Shown here: in pieces, positions 8,806 through 17,992 of the stretch
Numbering within the stretch: the stretch's first letter is position 1
Layout: the number at the start of each line of letters is the position of its first letter
NCBI GenBank assembly: GCA_963801985.1
Contig: CAWDGV010000005.1
Coordinates: forward strand, 60,731-124,730
DNA from: JABDQZ01 sp963801985
GTDB taxonomy: Bacteria; Pseudomonadota; Gammaproteobacteria; Chromatiales; Chromatiaceae
Direction: 5' to 3'
Length of the DNA: 64,000 nucleotides
The notes under the pieces: generated by a model
Databases searched by the model: none
Told to the model about the DNA's origin: nothing
Seen by the model: the letters and a program-made list of their open reading frames with translations, nothing else
Position numbers and translations under genes: made by a program

Positions 8806-10452
8806 TTACTTTTTCTCTTCTGGCAGTTCGAGATGAAATGGCTTACTGAGTGCATCAATGATTGGTTGATCCCTGTTGTAAATATCATTAAAGAAAATCA
8901 CGTGGCCATTATCAGTCTGCACTGTGAAATACAGTAATAATACGGGAATCTTTTTGGTTAAATTAACATTCTGCAACTCACCGGATGCGAGAATTGTCTG
9001 AAACCGCTGCTGGTTCCATTGGCTGCTGTCGTTTAGCAGGAGTTCAGCTAATTCAAAAGGGGCTTCAACCCGGATACATCCAGAACTGAATGCCCGCTCG
9101 TTTCGTGAAAATTGGCTTTTACTGGGTGTATCGTGGAGATAAACCAGGTGTTTGTTGGGGAACATGATTTTAACCCGTCCCAGCGCATTTTCCGGGCCTG
9201 GTTCCTGGCGAATCATGTAGGGGAATTTATTGGCTGTCATGGTCGACCAATTGATTGTTGAGGCGTCAATAATATTGCCTTTAGAGTCAATCACGTTCAT
9301 GTTCTTTTTCTGTAAATACCCTGGATCCTTTTTTAACTTGGGAAGAATATCCTTGCTTAAAATGGTCGGGGGTACAGTCCAGGTAGGATTAAACGCCAGG
9401 TATTGGATCTCATCTCTGAATACCGGCGTTTGGCGATATTCCTTACCAACCTGAACCCTGGATTCCCAGATAATCTGGTTATCCCTTACGTAGTAAACCT
9501 TGTAACCGGCAATATTAACCAGTACAAATTCATCACCAATATTGTGTCTTACCCAGCGAAGTCTTTCCAGGTTTGCCCGAATTTGTTCGATACGTTGAGT
9601 AACGCTAACATTCATTTGCTGTAATGTGCCTTCACCAATGACACCATCCATTTCCAGGTTGTGACGTTGCTGGAAGCTTTTGACAGCCATTTCCAGTTCT
9701 GTTCCATATTCCAGTTTTGCCTGATCAATGGTTTCTGCCTTCAGGTCGCCACTGGCCTGAAGACGCGATTTTATTAAAGGAATACGGCGGTCGCTCATTC
9801 CCGGCTTAATAAGCTCGCCAGCAGGAATGGTTGACCACCCTCCGTTCTGTTTTATCTGACGATATTTAGCCAGTGCCTTGACCAGCTTTTGATAGAAAGG
9901 TCCCTGTTGCAGTCGTTCATCAAGAAATTTTTTCAGGTTGCCTGCTGACTGCAAAATATCATGCAAGGTGCCAACCGGGTCTGTGGTGAGAAATACCCGA
10001 CTAAAATTCCAGTTCGGATCCAGGCGTCCCGGAACGACTTTGCCATAAGTTAAATGATATACCAGGCGAACCAGGGAGTCGCTTAGGATAATATCTAGCT
10101 GCGCCTGTTGTTCATCTGTTTTATTTAATCGGCCATCGATGCGATTCTGGATTGCGGCAAGATGGTAATCTTCTGGAGAGAGGCCAAGGTCTTCTGCGGC
10201 TTCAATAGTGCGGCGCAATGTTTCGATCATCGACTGATCTTTCCAGGTCAGTTGATAATTATTTTTATGATAAAAGCTTTTTAGAATTTCCAGTGCTGAA
10301 ATTTCATTTTGACCTATCTTCAACTGGCCGTTGTTAATTGCACCAAATTGTTTTTTAAGCTCATCTTGCGTGTCAGCCTGTAACTGAACATTGAAAAGCA
10401 TTAAAAAAATAATTAAAGCAAATGAAAAGGGCTTGAAGAGTTTAATTTGCAT
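8806..10452 (-). CDS. L,D-transpeptidase, YcbB/LdtD type
   Basis: A 548-residue periplasmic enzyme of the YcbB (LdtD) group, which makes 3-3 cross-links in peptidoglycan. An N-terminal signal/anchor (KLFKPFSFALIIFLMLFNV) is followed by a scaffold domain, a peptidoglycan-binding helical domain (about 225-290, FQQRHNLEMDGVIGEGTLQQ) and a YkuD catalytic domain with the active-site motif SSGCIRV and upstream HDTP. An in-frame ATG at 10473 would add seven residues; neither start has a strong ribosome site, and 10452 gives the better signal peptide. It is a single gene. Confidence 0.9.
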   Translation of the reverse strand: MQIKLFKPFSFALIIFLMLFNVQLQADTQDELKKQFGAINNGQLKIGQNEISALEILKSFYHKNNYQLTWKDQSMIETLRRTIEAAEDLGLSPEDYHLAAIQNRIDGRLNKTDEQQAQLDIILSDSLVRLVYHLTYGKVVPGRLDPNWNFSRVFLTTDPVGTLHDILQSAGNLKKFLDERLQQGPFYQKLVKALAKYRQIKQNGGWSTIPAGELIKPGMSDRRIPLIKSRLQASGDLKAETIDQAKLEYGTELEMAVKSFQQRHNLEMDGVIGEGTLQQMNVSVTQRIEQIRANLERLRWVRHNIGDEFVLVNIAGYKVYYVRDNQIIWESRVQVGKEYRQTPVFRDEIQYLAFNPTWTVPPTILSKDILPKLKKDPGYLQKKNMNVIDSKGNIIDASTINWSTMTANKFPYMIRQEPGPENALGRVKIMFPNKHLVYLHDTPSKSQFSRNERAFSSGCIRVEAPFELAELLLNDSSQWNQQRFQTILASGELQNVNLTKKIPVLLLYFTVQTDNGHVIFFNDIYNRDQPIIDALSKPFHLELPEEKK

Positions 10453-10772
10453 TTTTGAAGTCCACGGCGCCATTAGATGGGTTTGAAACTTAATGAATTA
10501 TATCGTGTCCAGCTTTTTAATACCGGCAGATTATTTAAAAATAGATCGGATAGGTCTAGACGAAAGGTTTTTCGATACGGTCTTCGTCATACTCAAAGAC
10601 ACCTGCTGTTGCTGCATGGGTTCTCCAGTTTTAATGAATCAAAATTAATCTATAAAGAGTGAAAATTGGTCGAGAGCGGACTATTTCCAATTTTGCATTT
10701 TGAAATAATATTTAAAATATTGAGGGCTTTCTCAGTTTTGCTTTGCTCTATTAAAGAGCGGTAACCAGTCTG

Positions 10773-10791
10773 TTGCGTCATATTGGTGCAA
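10773..10791 (+). promoter_or_regulatory. Candidate NtrC binding site upstream of urtA
   Basis: TTGCGTC-N5-GGTGCAA, 19 bases, matches the NtrC enhancer consensus TTGCACC-N5-GGTGCAA with a perfect right half and five of seven in the left. It lies about 85 bases before the predicted start of transcription from the sigma-54 promoter, the usual enhancer distance. Inference from pattern and context. Confidence 0.55.
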
Positions 10792-10842
10792 TGATCTCGT
10801 TTCAATCGTGATGAAATGCTTTCAAATAGTGCGTTTGTGATA

Positions 10843-10858
10843 TGGCACAGAGATTGCT
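10843..10858 (+). promoter_or_regulatory. Sigma-54 promoter of the urea transport/urease locus
   Basis: TGGCAC-AGAGA-TTGCT is an exact match to the -24/-12 consensus TGGCAC-N5-TTGCW. It would start transcription near 10870, giving a leader of about 40 bases before urtA. With the NtrC-like site upstream it indicates induction under nitrogen limitation. The rest of 10474-10909 shows no gene that I can support. Confidence 0.82.
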
Positions 10859-10909
10859 GAAGGTGATTTGTAGGCTTTTACCTTTAACTCAACTTCATAG
10901 GAAATCTCA

Positions 10910-12199
10910 ATGAAAAAAACACTGTTAAATGTTTCAGTTGGTGCAGCATTGCTGGCCAGCTCGATGTTCGGTGCAGTCGCAATGGCCGCTGATACGATCA
11001 AGGTTGGTGTATTGCATTCCCTGTCAGGCACCATGGCGATTTCAGAAACAACGCTCAAAGACACCATGCTGATGCTGATTGAAGAGCAGAACAAGAAAGG
11101 TGGGTTACTTGGCAAGAAACTCGAGCCTGTAGTCGTAGATCCGGCATCCAATTGGCCTTTGTTTGCAGAAAAAGCCCGTGAACTGGTCGAGAAAAACAAG
11201 GTTGATGCCGTATTCGGTTGCTGGACTTCGGTATCCCGTAAGTCTGTCTTGCCTGTATTCGAGGAACTCGACAGCCTGCTGTTCTACCCGGTTCAGTACG
11301 AAGGCGAAGAGTCTTCCAAAAACGTTTTCTACACAGGTGCAGCGCCAAACCAGCAGGCCATTCCTGCTGTTGACTACCTGATGAATGATATTGGCGTTAA
11401 ACGCTGGGTACTGGCTGGTACTGACTATGTTTACCCACGTACAACCAACAAAATCCTTGAAGCGTACCTGAAATCAAAAGGTGTTGCCGAGAAGGACATC
11501 ATGATCAACTACACGCCATTCGGTCATTCTGACTGGCAGTCAATTGTTTCTGATATCAAGAAGTTTGGTTCTGCAGGCAAGAAAACCGCGGTAGTTTCAA
11601 CCATCAATGGTGATGCTAACGTACCTTTCTACAAGGAACTGGGTAACCAGGGTATTTCTGCACAGGATATTCCTGTTGTCGCATTCTCGGTTGGTGAGGA
11701 AGAACTTTCCGGTATTGATACCAAGCCGTTGGTTGGCCACCTGGCAGCATGGAACTATTTCATGAGTGTTGATGCGGAAGAAAATGATGCATTCATCGAA
11801 GCCTGGCAGAAGTTTATCAAGAGTGAAAAACGTGTGACCAACGATCCAATGGAAGCTCACTACATTGGCTTTAATATGTGGGTGGAAGCGGTCAAAAAAG
11901 CAGGTACTACTGAACCTAAAGCGGTTCAGGAAGCTATTATCGGTGTCGCTGTACCCAACTTGACCGGTGGTCTATCAGCCATGATGCCGAATCATCATGT
12001 TACCAAGCCAGTGCTGATTGGTGAAATCCAGGATGACGGTCAGTTTGACGTGGTATGGAAAACTTCCGGACTGGTTGCTGGAGATGCTTGGTCTGATTAC
12101 TTACCCGGATCAAAAGACATTATCTCTGATTGGAGAGCCCCTCTGTCTTGCGGTAACTACAACGTCAAGACTGCCAAGTGTTCAGGTCAGAACTTTTAA
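10910..12199 (+). CDS. urtA: UrtA, urea ABC transporter substrate-binding protein
   Basis: A 429-residue periplasmic binding protein of the Leu/Ile/Val-type fold. The signal peptide (about residues 1-26, cleaved near MAADTIK) is followed by the UrtA pattern KVGVLHSLSGTMAISE and the conserved middle FGCWTSVSRKSVLPVFEEL. It delivers urea to the UrtBC channel. It is the first gene behind the sigma-54 promoter. Two hairpins separate it from urtB and could raise its level relative to the membrane parts. The identity is secure by sequence and by the complete urtABCDE order. Confidence 0.96.
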   Translation: MKKTLLNVSVGAALLASSMFGAVAMAADTIKVGVLHSLSGTMAISETTLKDTMLMLIEEQNKKGGLLGKKLEPVVVDPASNWPLFAEKARELVEKNKVDAVFGCWTSVSRKSVLPVFEELDSLLFYPVQYEGEESSKNVFYTGAAPNQQAIPAVDYLMNDIGVKRWVLAGTDYVYPRTTNKILEAYLKSKGVAEKDIMINYTPFGHSDWQSIVSDIKKFGSAGKKTAVVSTINGDANVPFYKELGNQGISAQDIPVVAFSVGEEELSGIDTKPLVGHLAAWNYFMSVDAEENDAFIEAWQKFIKSEKRVTNDPMEAHYIGFNMWVEAVKKAGTTEPKAVQEAIIGVAVPNLTGGLSAMMPNHHVTKPVLIGEIQDDGQFDVVWKTSGLVAGDAWSDYLPGSKDIISDWRAPLSCGNYNVKTAKCSGQNF

Positions 12200-12212
12200 C
12201 CTGATTTAATGA

Positions 12213-12238
12213 ACCGGCCAGTGTATTTGCTGGCCGGT
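12213..12238 (+). repeat. Stem-loop between urtA and urtB
   Basis: A perfect 9-bp stem ACCGGCCAG/CTGGCCGGT with an eight-base loop lies 14 bases after the urtA stop. No T-run follows, so it is more likely an RNA-stabilising or partial attenuating structure than a strong terminator. Confidence 0.65.
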
Positions 12239-12260
12239 AATTCAAGCAGACTTTTATCAC

Positions 12261-12290
12261 ATCCAGCCTTTTTTATTTTCAGGGCTGGAT
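12261..12290 (+). repeat. Second stem-loop between urtA and urtB
   Basis: A perfect 8-bp stem ATCCAGCC/GGCTGGAT with a T-rich 14-base loop, 22 bases after the first hairpin and 46 before the urtB start. Together they give a tandem structured spacer, common after binding-protein genes in transporter operons. Confidence 0.5.
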
Positions 12291-12336
12291 TTGATAGGGG
12301 TTTTATCAGATTTCAATTTAGTCGGCTAGAAAGATA

Positions 12337-13953
12337 ATGTTAAAAAAACTCTTACAATTCATCCTGCTCATTAGCTTTCTGGTTTTCAGTCCAGTACAGG
12401 CGGCTAAAGTTGAAACAGGTAATGCGGAACTTGATCCAATTTTTAATGCTCTGTATTCAGGTTCCTTTGATGAAAAGGATCTGGCTCTAAAAGCATTTAT
12501 GCAGGTAGAGATTGATGACAAGAAAAAGTATCTCAATGGGATTGTCGATAAATCGTTGATGGTCCACAAAAAATCCAAAAAAGTAGTCTGGGTAAACGAA
12601 CGGGACGGTAAGTATCAAATGACAGATGCTTTTACCGGTGAGGACCTGGGACTCGAGAAGAAACGAAAGTTAAAAAAGTTTTCAATAAATAACAGGCTAC
12701 GCAGCCAGGTCAGTGCCATCATTTCTACCATGGATCTTGATTCGCCAGATGCTGCAGTACGTTTGGCAGCAATTGATTCCATGCTGGCTAATCCCGCTCC
12801 TGAGTATGCAGAATTATTAAAACAACGTTTATCCAGTGAACAGGATGAAGAAGTTCGACAGGCTATGCAGCTTGGGATTTCGCTGGCTGAACTGGGACAT
12901 GAGGATGCAACTAAGCGGCTGGCTGCGATTGCTGCTGTTGCTGAAAGTCTTGCACCTGCCGTACGTAATGCATTAGCCAATATTATAGAAAATGACCCTG
13001 ATACAAAGGTCAAGGCCGCTGCACAGAAAGTCGTTGATAAGCAACAGGAAAGAATCGAGTTTTTCGGAAACATTGAAACCCTGTTTTTTGGCCTGAGTCT
13101 GGGCTCAGTGTTGGTGTTGGCTGCTATTGGCCTGGCGATCACATTTGGTGTGATGGGCGTTATTAACATGGCGCATGGTGAATTGATCATGCTGGGTGCC
13201 TACACAACTTACCTGTTGCAGCTGGCCATGCCAAATTCACCTGGCTGGGCACTGATTATTTCTATACCGGTTGCCTTCATGGTTTCAGGGCTCGTTGGTA
13301 TTGGTATTGAACGAAGTGTTATTCGTTTTCTATATGGCCGGCCGCTGGAAACACTTTTGGCTACCTTTGGTATCAGCCTGATATTACAGCAGCTGGTTAG
13401 GACGGTAATCTCACCCCAGAATGTGCCTGTATCCAATCCTGACTGGATGAGTGGTTTTATCCAGGTAAACAGCGTGTTGAGTATTACCTATAACCGACTG
13501 TATATCGTGTTTTTCTGCCTGATTGTATTTGCATTACTGTTTTTCATTCTAAAGAAAACACGACTGGGTCTGGAAGTGCGCGCTGTATCGCAAAACCGTG
13601 CTATGGCACGTGCTATGGGTATTCGCTCATCCAGGGTTGATGCGATGACTTTCGGGTTGGGCTCAGGTATTGCCGGAGTGGCTGGTGTAGCGTTATCCCA
13701 GTTGACAAACGTAGGACCCAACCTCGGCCAGGCTTATATCGTTGACAGTTTTATGGTGGTGGTATTCGGTGGAGTAGGTAACCTTTGGGGGACGCTGATT
13801 GGGGGCATGAGCCTCGGTGTGCTCAACAAGTTTATGGAGCCATGGACTGGTGCAGTTCTGGCCAAGATCCTGGTGCTGGTCTTTATCATATTGTTTATTC
13901 AGAAACGTCCTCGCGGCTTGTTCCCGCAGAAAGGCCGTGCGGCGGAGGGTTAA
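12337..13953 (+). CDS. urtB: UrtB, urea ABC transporter permease
   Basis: A 538-residue protein. A signal-like N-terminus and an extra-membrane helical-repeat region (about 25-235, HEAT-like) precede the LivH-type permease core (about 245-530, eight or more membrane segments, motifs FGVMGVINMAHGE and LGSGIAGVAGVAL). The long N-terminal extension is normal for UrtB and distinguishes it from LivH. It forms the inner-membrane channel with UrtC. The spacing to urtC is three bases, with GGAGGG as that gene's ribosome site. Confidence 0.95.
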   Translation: MLKKLLQFILLISFLVFSPVQAAKVETGNAELDPIFNALYSGSFDEKDLALKAFMQVEIDDKKKYLNGIVDKSLMVHKKSKKVVWVNERDGKYQMTDAFTGEDLGLEKKRKLKKFSINNRLRSQVSAIISTMDLDSPDAAVRLAAIDSMLANPAPEYAELLKQRLSSEQDEEVRQAMQLGISLAELGHEDATKRLAAIAAVAESLAPAVRNALANIIENDPDTKVKAAAQKVVDKQQERIEFFGNIETLFFGLSLGSVLVLAAIGLAITFGVMGVINMAHGELIMLGAYTTYLLQLAMPNSPGWALIISIPVAFMVSGLVGIGIERSVIRFLYGRPLETLLATFGISLILQQLVRTVISPQNVPVSNPDWMSGFIQVNSVLSITYNRLYIVFFCLIVFALLFFILKKTRLGLEVRAVSQNRAMARAMGIRSSRVDAMTFGLGSGIAGVAGVALSQLTNVGPNLGQAYIVDSFMVVVFGGVGNLWGTLIGGMSLGVLNKFMEPWTGAVLAKILVLVFIILFIQKRPRGLFPQKGRAAEG

Positions 13954-13956
13954 AAA

Positions 13957-15039
13957 ATGATCCTTCGCATATTGAAAAACGATCTGGGTGGGCAAATCTT
14001 CATGCTGGTTTTGCTGGCTGTAATGATAGGTGTTCCGGTTTTAAACCAGTTGCCACCTGAAAGCCCTTTTCATGTACCAATCTATACAGTAACGCTTCTA
14101 GGTAAATACCTGACTTATGCATTACTCGCTGTTGCGGTTGACCTGGTGTGGGGTTACCTGGGTATTCTCAGCCTCGGGCATGCGGCATTTTTTGCATTGG
14201 GTGGTTATGCCATGGGTATGTACCTGATGCGCCAGATTGGTGAGCGCGGCGTTTATGGACACCCTGAACTGCCTGATTTCATGGTATTCCTGAACTGGCA
14301 GGAATTGCCCTGGTTCTGGTCCGGGTTTGATAATTTCGGTTTTGCAATGCTGATGGTGATGCTGGCACCGGGCTTGCTGGCCTTTGTGTTTGGCTGGTTT
14401 GCCTTCCGTTCTCGTGTAACCGGTGTATACCTGTCGATCATTACACAGGCATTGACTTATGCGCTGATGCTGGCCTTCTTCCGTAACGAGATGGGTTTTG
14501 GTGGTAACAATGGACTGACTGACTTTAAAGATATTTTAGGATTCAGTTTGCAGGCAGACAGTACTCGCCTGGGATTGTTTCTTGCTTCTGCTATTGCATT
14601 GGCTCTTGGATACCTGTCATGTCGTGCCCTGGTTAAATCCCGACTGGGTAAGGTAGCAGTTGCCATCAGGGATGCTGAAGATCGAACGCGCTTTATTGGC
14701 TACAAGGTTGAGCACGTCAAGTTGGCTGTTTTCACGTTCTCTGCGGTATTGGCAGGTATTGCTGGTGCGCTGTATGTGCCACAGGTTGGAATCATTAATC
14801 CGGGGGAATTCGCACCGCTTAATTCTATTGAAGTTGTCGTTTGGGTGGCAATGGGTGGGCGTGCAACCCTGTATGGTGCTGTTCTGGGTGCGTTGGGTGT
14901 CAACTATGCCAAGTCATGGTTCACAGCCGCATTTCCGGAGATCTGGTTGTTTGCCCTGGGTGGATTGTTTGTTGTGGTAACGCTGCTGATTCCAAGAGGT
15001 ATTGCCGGTTTGCTTTCCAGAAAAAAGGAGGGCGAATAA
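13957..15039 (+). CDS. urtC: UrtC, urea ABC transporter permease
   Basis: A 360-residue LivM-type permease with about ten membrane segments. Family motifs are visible: VDLVWGYLGILSLGHAAFFA, RFIGYKVEHVKLAVF and an INPGEFAPLNSIEVVVW stretch. It partners UrtB in the inner membrane. It begins three bases after urtB and its stop is directly followed by the urtD start, so the genes are co-transcribed. Confidence 0.95.
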   Translation: MILRILKNDLGGQIFMLVLLAVMIGVPVLNQLPPESPFHVPIYTVTLLGKYLTYALLAVAVDLVWGYLGILSLGHAAFFALGGYAMGMYLMRQIGERGVYGHPELPDFMVFLNWQELPWFWSGFDNFGFAMLMVMLAPGLLAFVFGWFAFRSRVTGVYLSIITQALTYALMLAFFRNEMGFGGNNGLTDFKDILGFSLQADSTRLGLFLASAIALALGYLSCRALVKSRLGKVAVAIRDAEDRTRFIGYKVEHVKLAVFTFSAVLAGIAGALYVPQVGIINPGEFAPLNSIEVVVWVAMGGRATLYGAVLGALGVNYAKSWFTAAFPEIWLFALGGLFVVVTLLIPRGIAGLLSRKKEGE

Positions 15040-15852
15040 ATGAATACATTACTGCATAGAGATCGTGTTTTTGATTTCCTGGTGCCCAAGGTTGTCGATG
15101 GACTGGATTTGTCACATGGCACTGTATTGTATATGGAAAATGTATCAGTCAGTTTTGACGGGTTCAAGGCGATTAATAATCTGAACTTTTATGTTAATAC
15201 CGGTGAGCTACGTTGTGTCATCGGGCCTAACGGTGCAGGTAAAACAACAATGATGGATATTATCACCGGTAAAACACGTCCTGATACCGGTGCTTGCTGG
15301 TTTGGCCAGCGTATGAACCTGTTGAGAATGTCCGAGCCGGAAATCGCCCAGGCAGGTATTGGCCGCAAATTCCAGAAGCCGACCGTATTTGAAAAACTCA
15401 CGGTGTTTGAAAACCTGGAATTGGCCATGTCTGGCCCCAAGGGGGTTTTTCCAACGCTGATAGCTTCTCTTTCTGCTGAGCAGTATGAACAGATAGACCA
15501 GGTTGCAGAAATCATTGGTCTTGCTGCAGAGATAAACCGTAGTGCCGGTTTGTTATCACACGGGCAGAAGCAATGGCTGGAAATCGGCATGTTGCTGATG
15601 CAAAACCCGTTGATGTTGCTGGTGGATGAACCCGCTGCAGGTATGACACATCAGGAAATGGACAGAACCGTGGAGTTGTTGACCAGCCTGGCTGGTCAGC
15701 ATTCCGTGGTTGTTGTTGAGCATGATATGGATTTTGTTCGGGCACTCAATTCAAGAGTCACTGTGTTGCACCAGGGGTGCGTGCTGGCAGAAGGCAACAT
15801 GGATGCAGTACAAAATGACCCTAAAGTCATCGAAGTGTATCTGGGTGGATAA
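15040..15852 (+). CDS. urtD: UrtD, urea ABC transporter ATP-binding protein
   Basis: A 270-residue LivG-type ATPase. Walker A is GPNGAGKTT, the signature is LSHGQKQWLEIG, Walker B is LLVDEPAAG, and the switch His lies in VVVEHDMDF. About 30 residues precede the nucleotide-binding fold, as in other UrtD. It works as a heterodimer with UrtE on the cytoplasmic face of UrtBC. Confidence 0.95.
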   Translation: MNTLLHRDRVFDFLVPKVVDGLDLSHGTVLYMENVSVSFDGFKAINNLNFYVNTGELRCVIGPNGAGKTTMMDIITGKTRPDTGACWFGQRMNLLRMSEPEIAQAGIGRKFQKPTVFEKLTVFENLELAMSGPKGVFPTLIASLSAEQYEQIDQVAEIIGLAAEINRSAGLLSHGQKQWLEIGMLLMQNPLMLLVDEPAAGMTHQEMDRTVELLTSLAGQHSVVVVEHDMDFVRALNSRVTVLHQGCVLAEGNMDAVQNDPKVIEVYLGG

Positions 15853-15866
15853 TAGGGAATAAAGAG

Positions 15867-16562
15867 ATGTTAAAGATCGAACAGCTAAACCAGTTTTACG
15901 GTGAATCTCATACCCTGTGGGATCTTGATCTGAATGTACCTTCCGGCGAGTGTACTGTTTTGATGGGACGTAACGGAGTAGGGAAGACCACGTTGCTGCA
16001 ATGTATCATGGGGCTGATTCCGGGTAAGTCCGGCTCAATTAATTATCATGGTACCAATATACTTGGCACGATTGCAGAAAAAAGGGCCCCGATGGGGATT
16101 GGGTACGTGCCGCAGGGACGTCAGATTTTTCCGCTAATGACAGTTGAAGAAAATTTACTGATTGGATTGCCCGCACGTAAGGATAAAAGCAAGGCTGTAC
16201 CTGAATTTATCTATGAGCTGTTTCCCGTGCTGAAGGAAATGCTGGGTCGTCGTGGTGGTGATCTGTCAGGTGGACAACAACAGCAACTGGCTATAGGTCG
16301 TGCGCTTGTCACTGACCCTGAATTACTGATTCTGGATGAGCCAACTGAAGGTATTCAGCCTAATATCGTGGCCGAGATTGGCGATATTATCACCCGTCTG
16401 AACAAAGAGATTGGTTTGACTGTTTTGCTGGTTGAACAAAAACTGCCTTTTGCGCGTCGCGTCGGCGATCATTTCTGTATACTGGACCGAGGTCATTCTG
16501 TTGCTGCCGGTAAGATGTCAGAATTGAACGATGAACTGATACAACAATACCTGACAGTTTAA
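15867..16562 (+). CDS. urtE: UrtE, urea ABC transporter ATP-binding protein
   Basis: A 231-residue LivF-type ATPase. Walker A GRNGVGKTT, signature LSGGQQQQLAIGRAL, Walker B LLILDEPTEG with the family's EGIQPN, and switch LLVEQ. It follows urtD by 14 bases with AGGGAATAAAGAG as ribosome site. It is the last gene of the transporter; the urease genes follow on the same strand. Confidence 0.95.
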   Translation: MLKIEQLNQFYGESHTLWDLDLNVPSGECTVLMGRNGVGKTTLLQCIMGLIPGKSGSINYHGTNILGTIAEKRAPMGIGYVPQGRQIFPLMTVEENLLIGLPARKDKSKAVPEFIYELFPVLKEMLGRRGGDLSGGQQQQLAIGRALVTDPELLILDEPTEGIQPNIVAEIGDIITRLNKEIGLTVLLVEQKLPFARRVGDHFCILDRGHSVAAGKMSELNDELIQQYLTV

Positions 16563-16579
16563 ATAATATTTGATTATTG

Positions 16580-16607
16580 CGTCATTCCTGCAGTTGCGAG
16601 AATGATG
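16580..16607 (+). repeat. REP-like imperfect palindrome, copy 1
   Basis: A hairpin of two 12-base arms (CGTCATTCCTGC and GCGAGAATGATG) around AGTT, 17 bases after urtE. It belongs to the same sequence family as the element at 20156, and resembles the common short intergenic palindromes of the GTCATTCCCGC type. Confidence 0.6.
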
Positions 16608-16632
16608 TTGAATTATTTGGAGCTAATCTGCG

Positions 16633-16794
16633 ATGAAAAAAATAATTTTAACTTCAAGCCTGTTCCTGTCTGCCAATGCATTTGCACATGTAAGCACGGC
16701 TAGTAACGTACAACATTCCAGCGAACACTTGCTGCTTGCAGCATTGCTGATTCCTGTTGCATGGTTGATTGCTCGCAAGGTTTTCAATAAGTAA
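16633..16794 (+). CDS. Small secreted/membrane protein between urtE and ureD
   Basis: A 53-residue protein. Residues 1-18 look like a signal peptide (MKKIILTSSLFLSANAFA), followed by a short polar stretch and a hydrophobic helix (LLLAALLIPVAWLIARKV) with a basic end. Codon flow is protein-like, and it sits on the coding strand of the locus, 19 bases before ureD. The ribosome site GGAG is about 13 bases upstream, slightly far. Small proteins of this layout near urea genes may help membrane insertion or nickel handling, but that is a guess; no metal ligands other than a few His are present. Confidence 0.6.
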   Translation: MKKIILTSSLFLSANAFAHVSTASNVQHSSEHLLLAALLIPVAWLIARKVFNK

Positions 16795-16813
16795 CCACAA
16801 GATCGATTGAGCC

Positions 16814-17674
16814 GTGTCAGTTGCAAGTACTGCATTATCAGAAACTGATGTCTCAAAAAATCAGGGGCAGGGCTGGCATGCTCAGCTGGAGCTGGGTTTT
16901 AAAAAAACACCGATAAAAACCGTTTTAAATAAGCGTCGTCGTCAGGGACCCTTGTCCGTACAACGTGCGTTTTACCCGGAAGATGATGTCTGCCATATCT
17001 ATTTATTACATCCTCCTGGTGGAGTTGTCGGCGGGGATAGGCTCGATATCAAGCTCGATCTTAATACCGACTCACATGCTTTATTGACGACACCTGGTGC
17101 AACCAAGTTCTATCGCAGTGCGGGTCAAACTGCGGTACAGCAACAGGTATTTCATGTCAGAGACGATGCAGTGCTTGAATGGTTGCCACAGGAAAATATT
17201 TTTTTCCCGGGTTCACAAGTCAAAAACAGTTTGCAGCTATATCTTGAGGGTAGTGCCAAAGCTGCTGTCTGGGAAATCCAGTGTTTTGGGCGCCCGGTAA
17301 TCAATGAGGTTTTTGACACGGGCAGCCTGGACAGTCATTGGCAAGTATTTCGTGATGACAAGCCACTACTGATAGAACGCCTGCGGGTTGATAAAGAAAG
17401 GCAGAAGTTCAGTGCTCAACTTAACAGTCACGCAGTAACTGGAAGTTTCATTGTTACTGGTGTTGATAAACAGTTGCTGGAAGAGCTACGTGGGGAAACC
17501 TTTTCAAATAAGCAGGAGTCACTGGCTATTACGTTGATTGAGGATTTGCTGATTGTTCGCTATCTCGGTGATTCTACGGAAAATGCCAGGCGATGTTTTT
17601 CTAATATCTGGTCAAGAGTACGTGAGCTGGTATTAGGACGAAAAGCAATTGTTCCACGTATATGGAATACATAA
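16814..17674 (+). CDS. ureD: UreD (UreH), urease accessory protein
   Basis: A 286-residue urease chaperone, starting at GTG. Family motifs are QRAFYPEDDVCHIYLLHPPG, GVVGGD, LLTTPGATKFYR and WLPQENIFFPGS. UreD binds apo-urease and recruits UreF and UreG, and is thought to provide the nickel tunnel. It opens the urease segment ureD-A-B-C-E-F-G. Confidence 0.95.
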   Translation: MSVASTALSETDVSKNQGQGWHAQLELGFKKTPIKTVLNKRRRQGPLSVQRAFYPEDDVCHIYLLHPPGGVVGGDRLDIKLDLNTDSHALLTTPGATKFYRSAGQTAVQQQVFHVRDDAVLEWLPQENIFFPGSQVKNSLQLYLEGSAKAAVWEIQCFGRPVINEVFDTGSLDSHWQVFRDDKPLLIERLRVDKERQKFSAQLNSHAVTGSFIVTGVDKQLLEELRGETFSNKQESLAITLIEDLLIVRYLGDSTENARRCFSNIWSRVRELVLGRKAIVPRIWNT

Positions 17675-17689
17675 CAAAGAGGTAAAGGT

Positions 17690-17992
17690 ATGGAACTTTC
17701 ACCCAGAGAAAAAGACAAACTGCTGTTATTTACAGCGGGTTTATTGGCAGAGAGGCGCAAAGCCAGGGGCCTGAAGCTTAACTATCCTGAAGCGATGGCA
17801 CTGATCAGCTGTGAAATTCTGGAAGGTGCACGAGAGGGCAGAACAGTTGCAGACTTGATGGATCATGGACGAACAATATTAACGCGCGAAGATGTTATGG
17901 ATGGTGTAGCAGAAATGATTCCGGAAGTTCAGGTGGAAGCAACGTTCCCGGATGGTACCAAGTTGGTCACTGTACACGACCCAATCGTCTGA
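17690..17992 (+). CDS. ureA: UreA, urease gamma subunit
   Basis: A 100-residue protein of standard length. Motifs are ELSPREKDKLLLF, LAERRKARGLKLNYPEA and TVADLMDHGR. The ribosome site AAAGAGGTAAAGGT lies directly upstream. It assembles with UreB and UreC as (alpha-beta-gamma)3, which splits urea to ammonia and carbamate in the cytoplasm. Confidence 0.97.
   Translation: MELSPREKDKLLLFTAGLLAERRKARGLKLNYPEAMALISCEILEGAREGRTVADLMDHGRTILTREDVMDGVAEMIPEVQVEATFPDGTKLVTVHDPIV

Noticed and set aside
10477..10662. 61-codon plus-strand frame upstream of urtA
   Set aside because: No ribosome site and no protein-like pattern; it lies in the promoter region.
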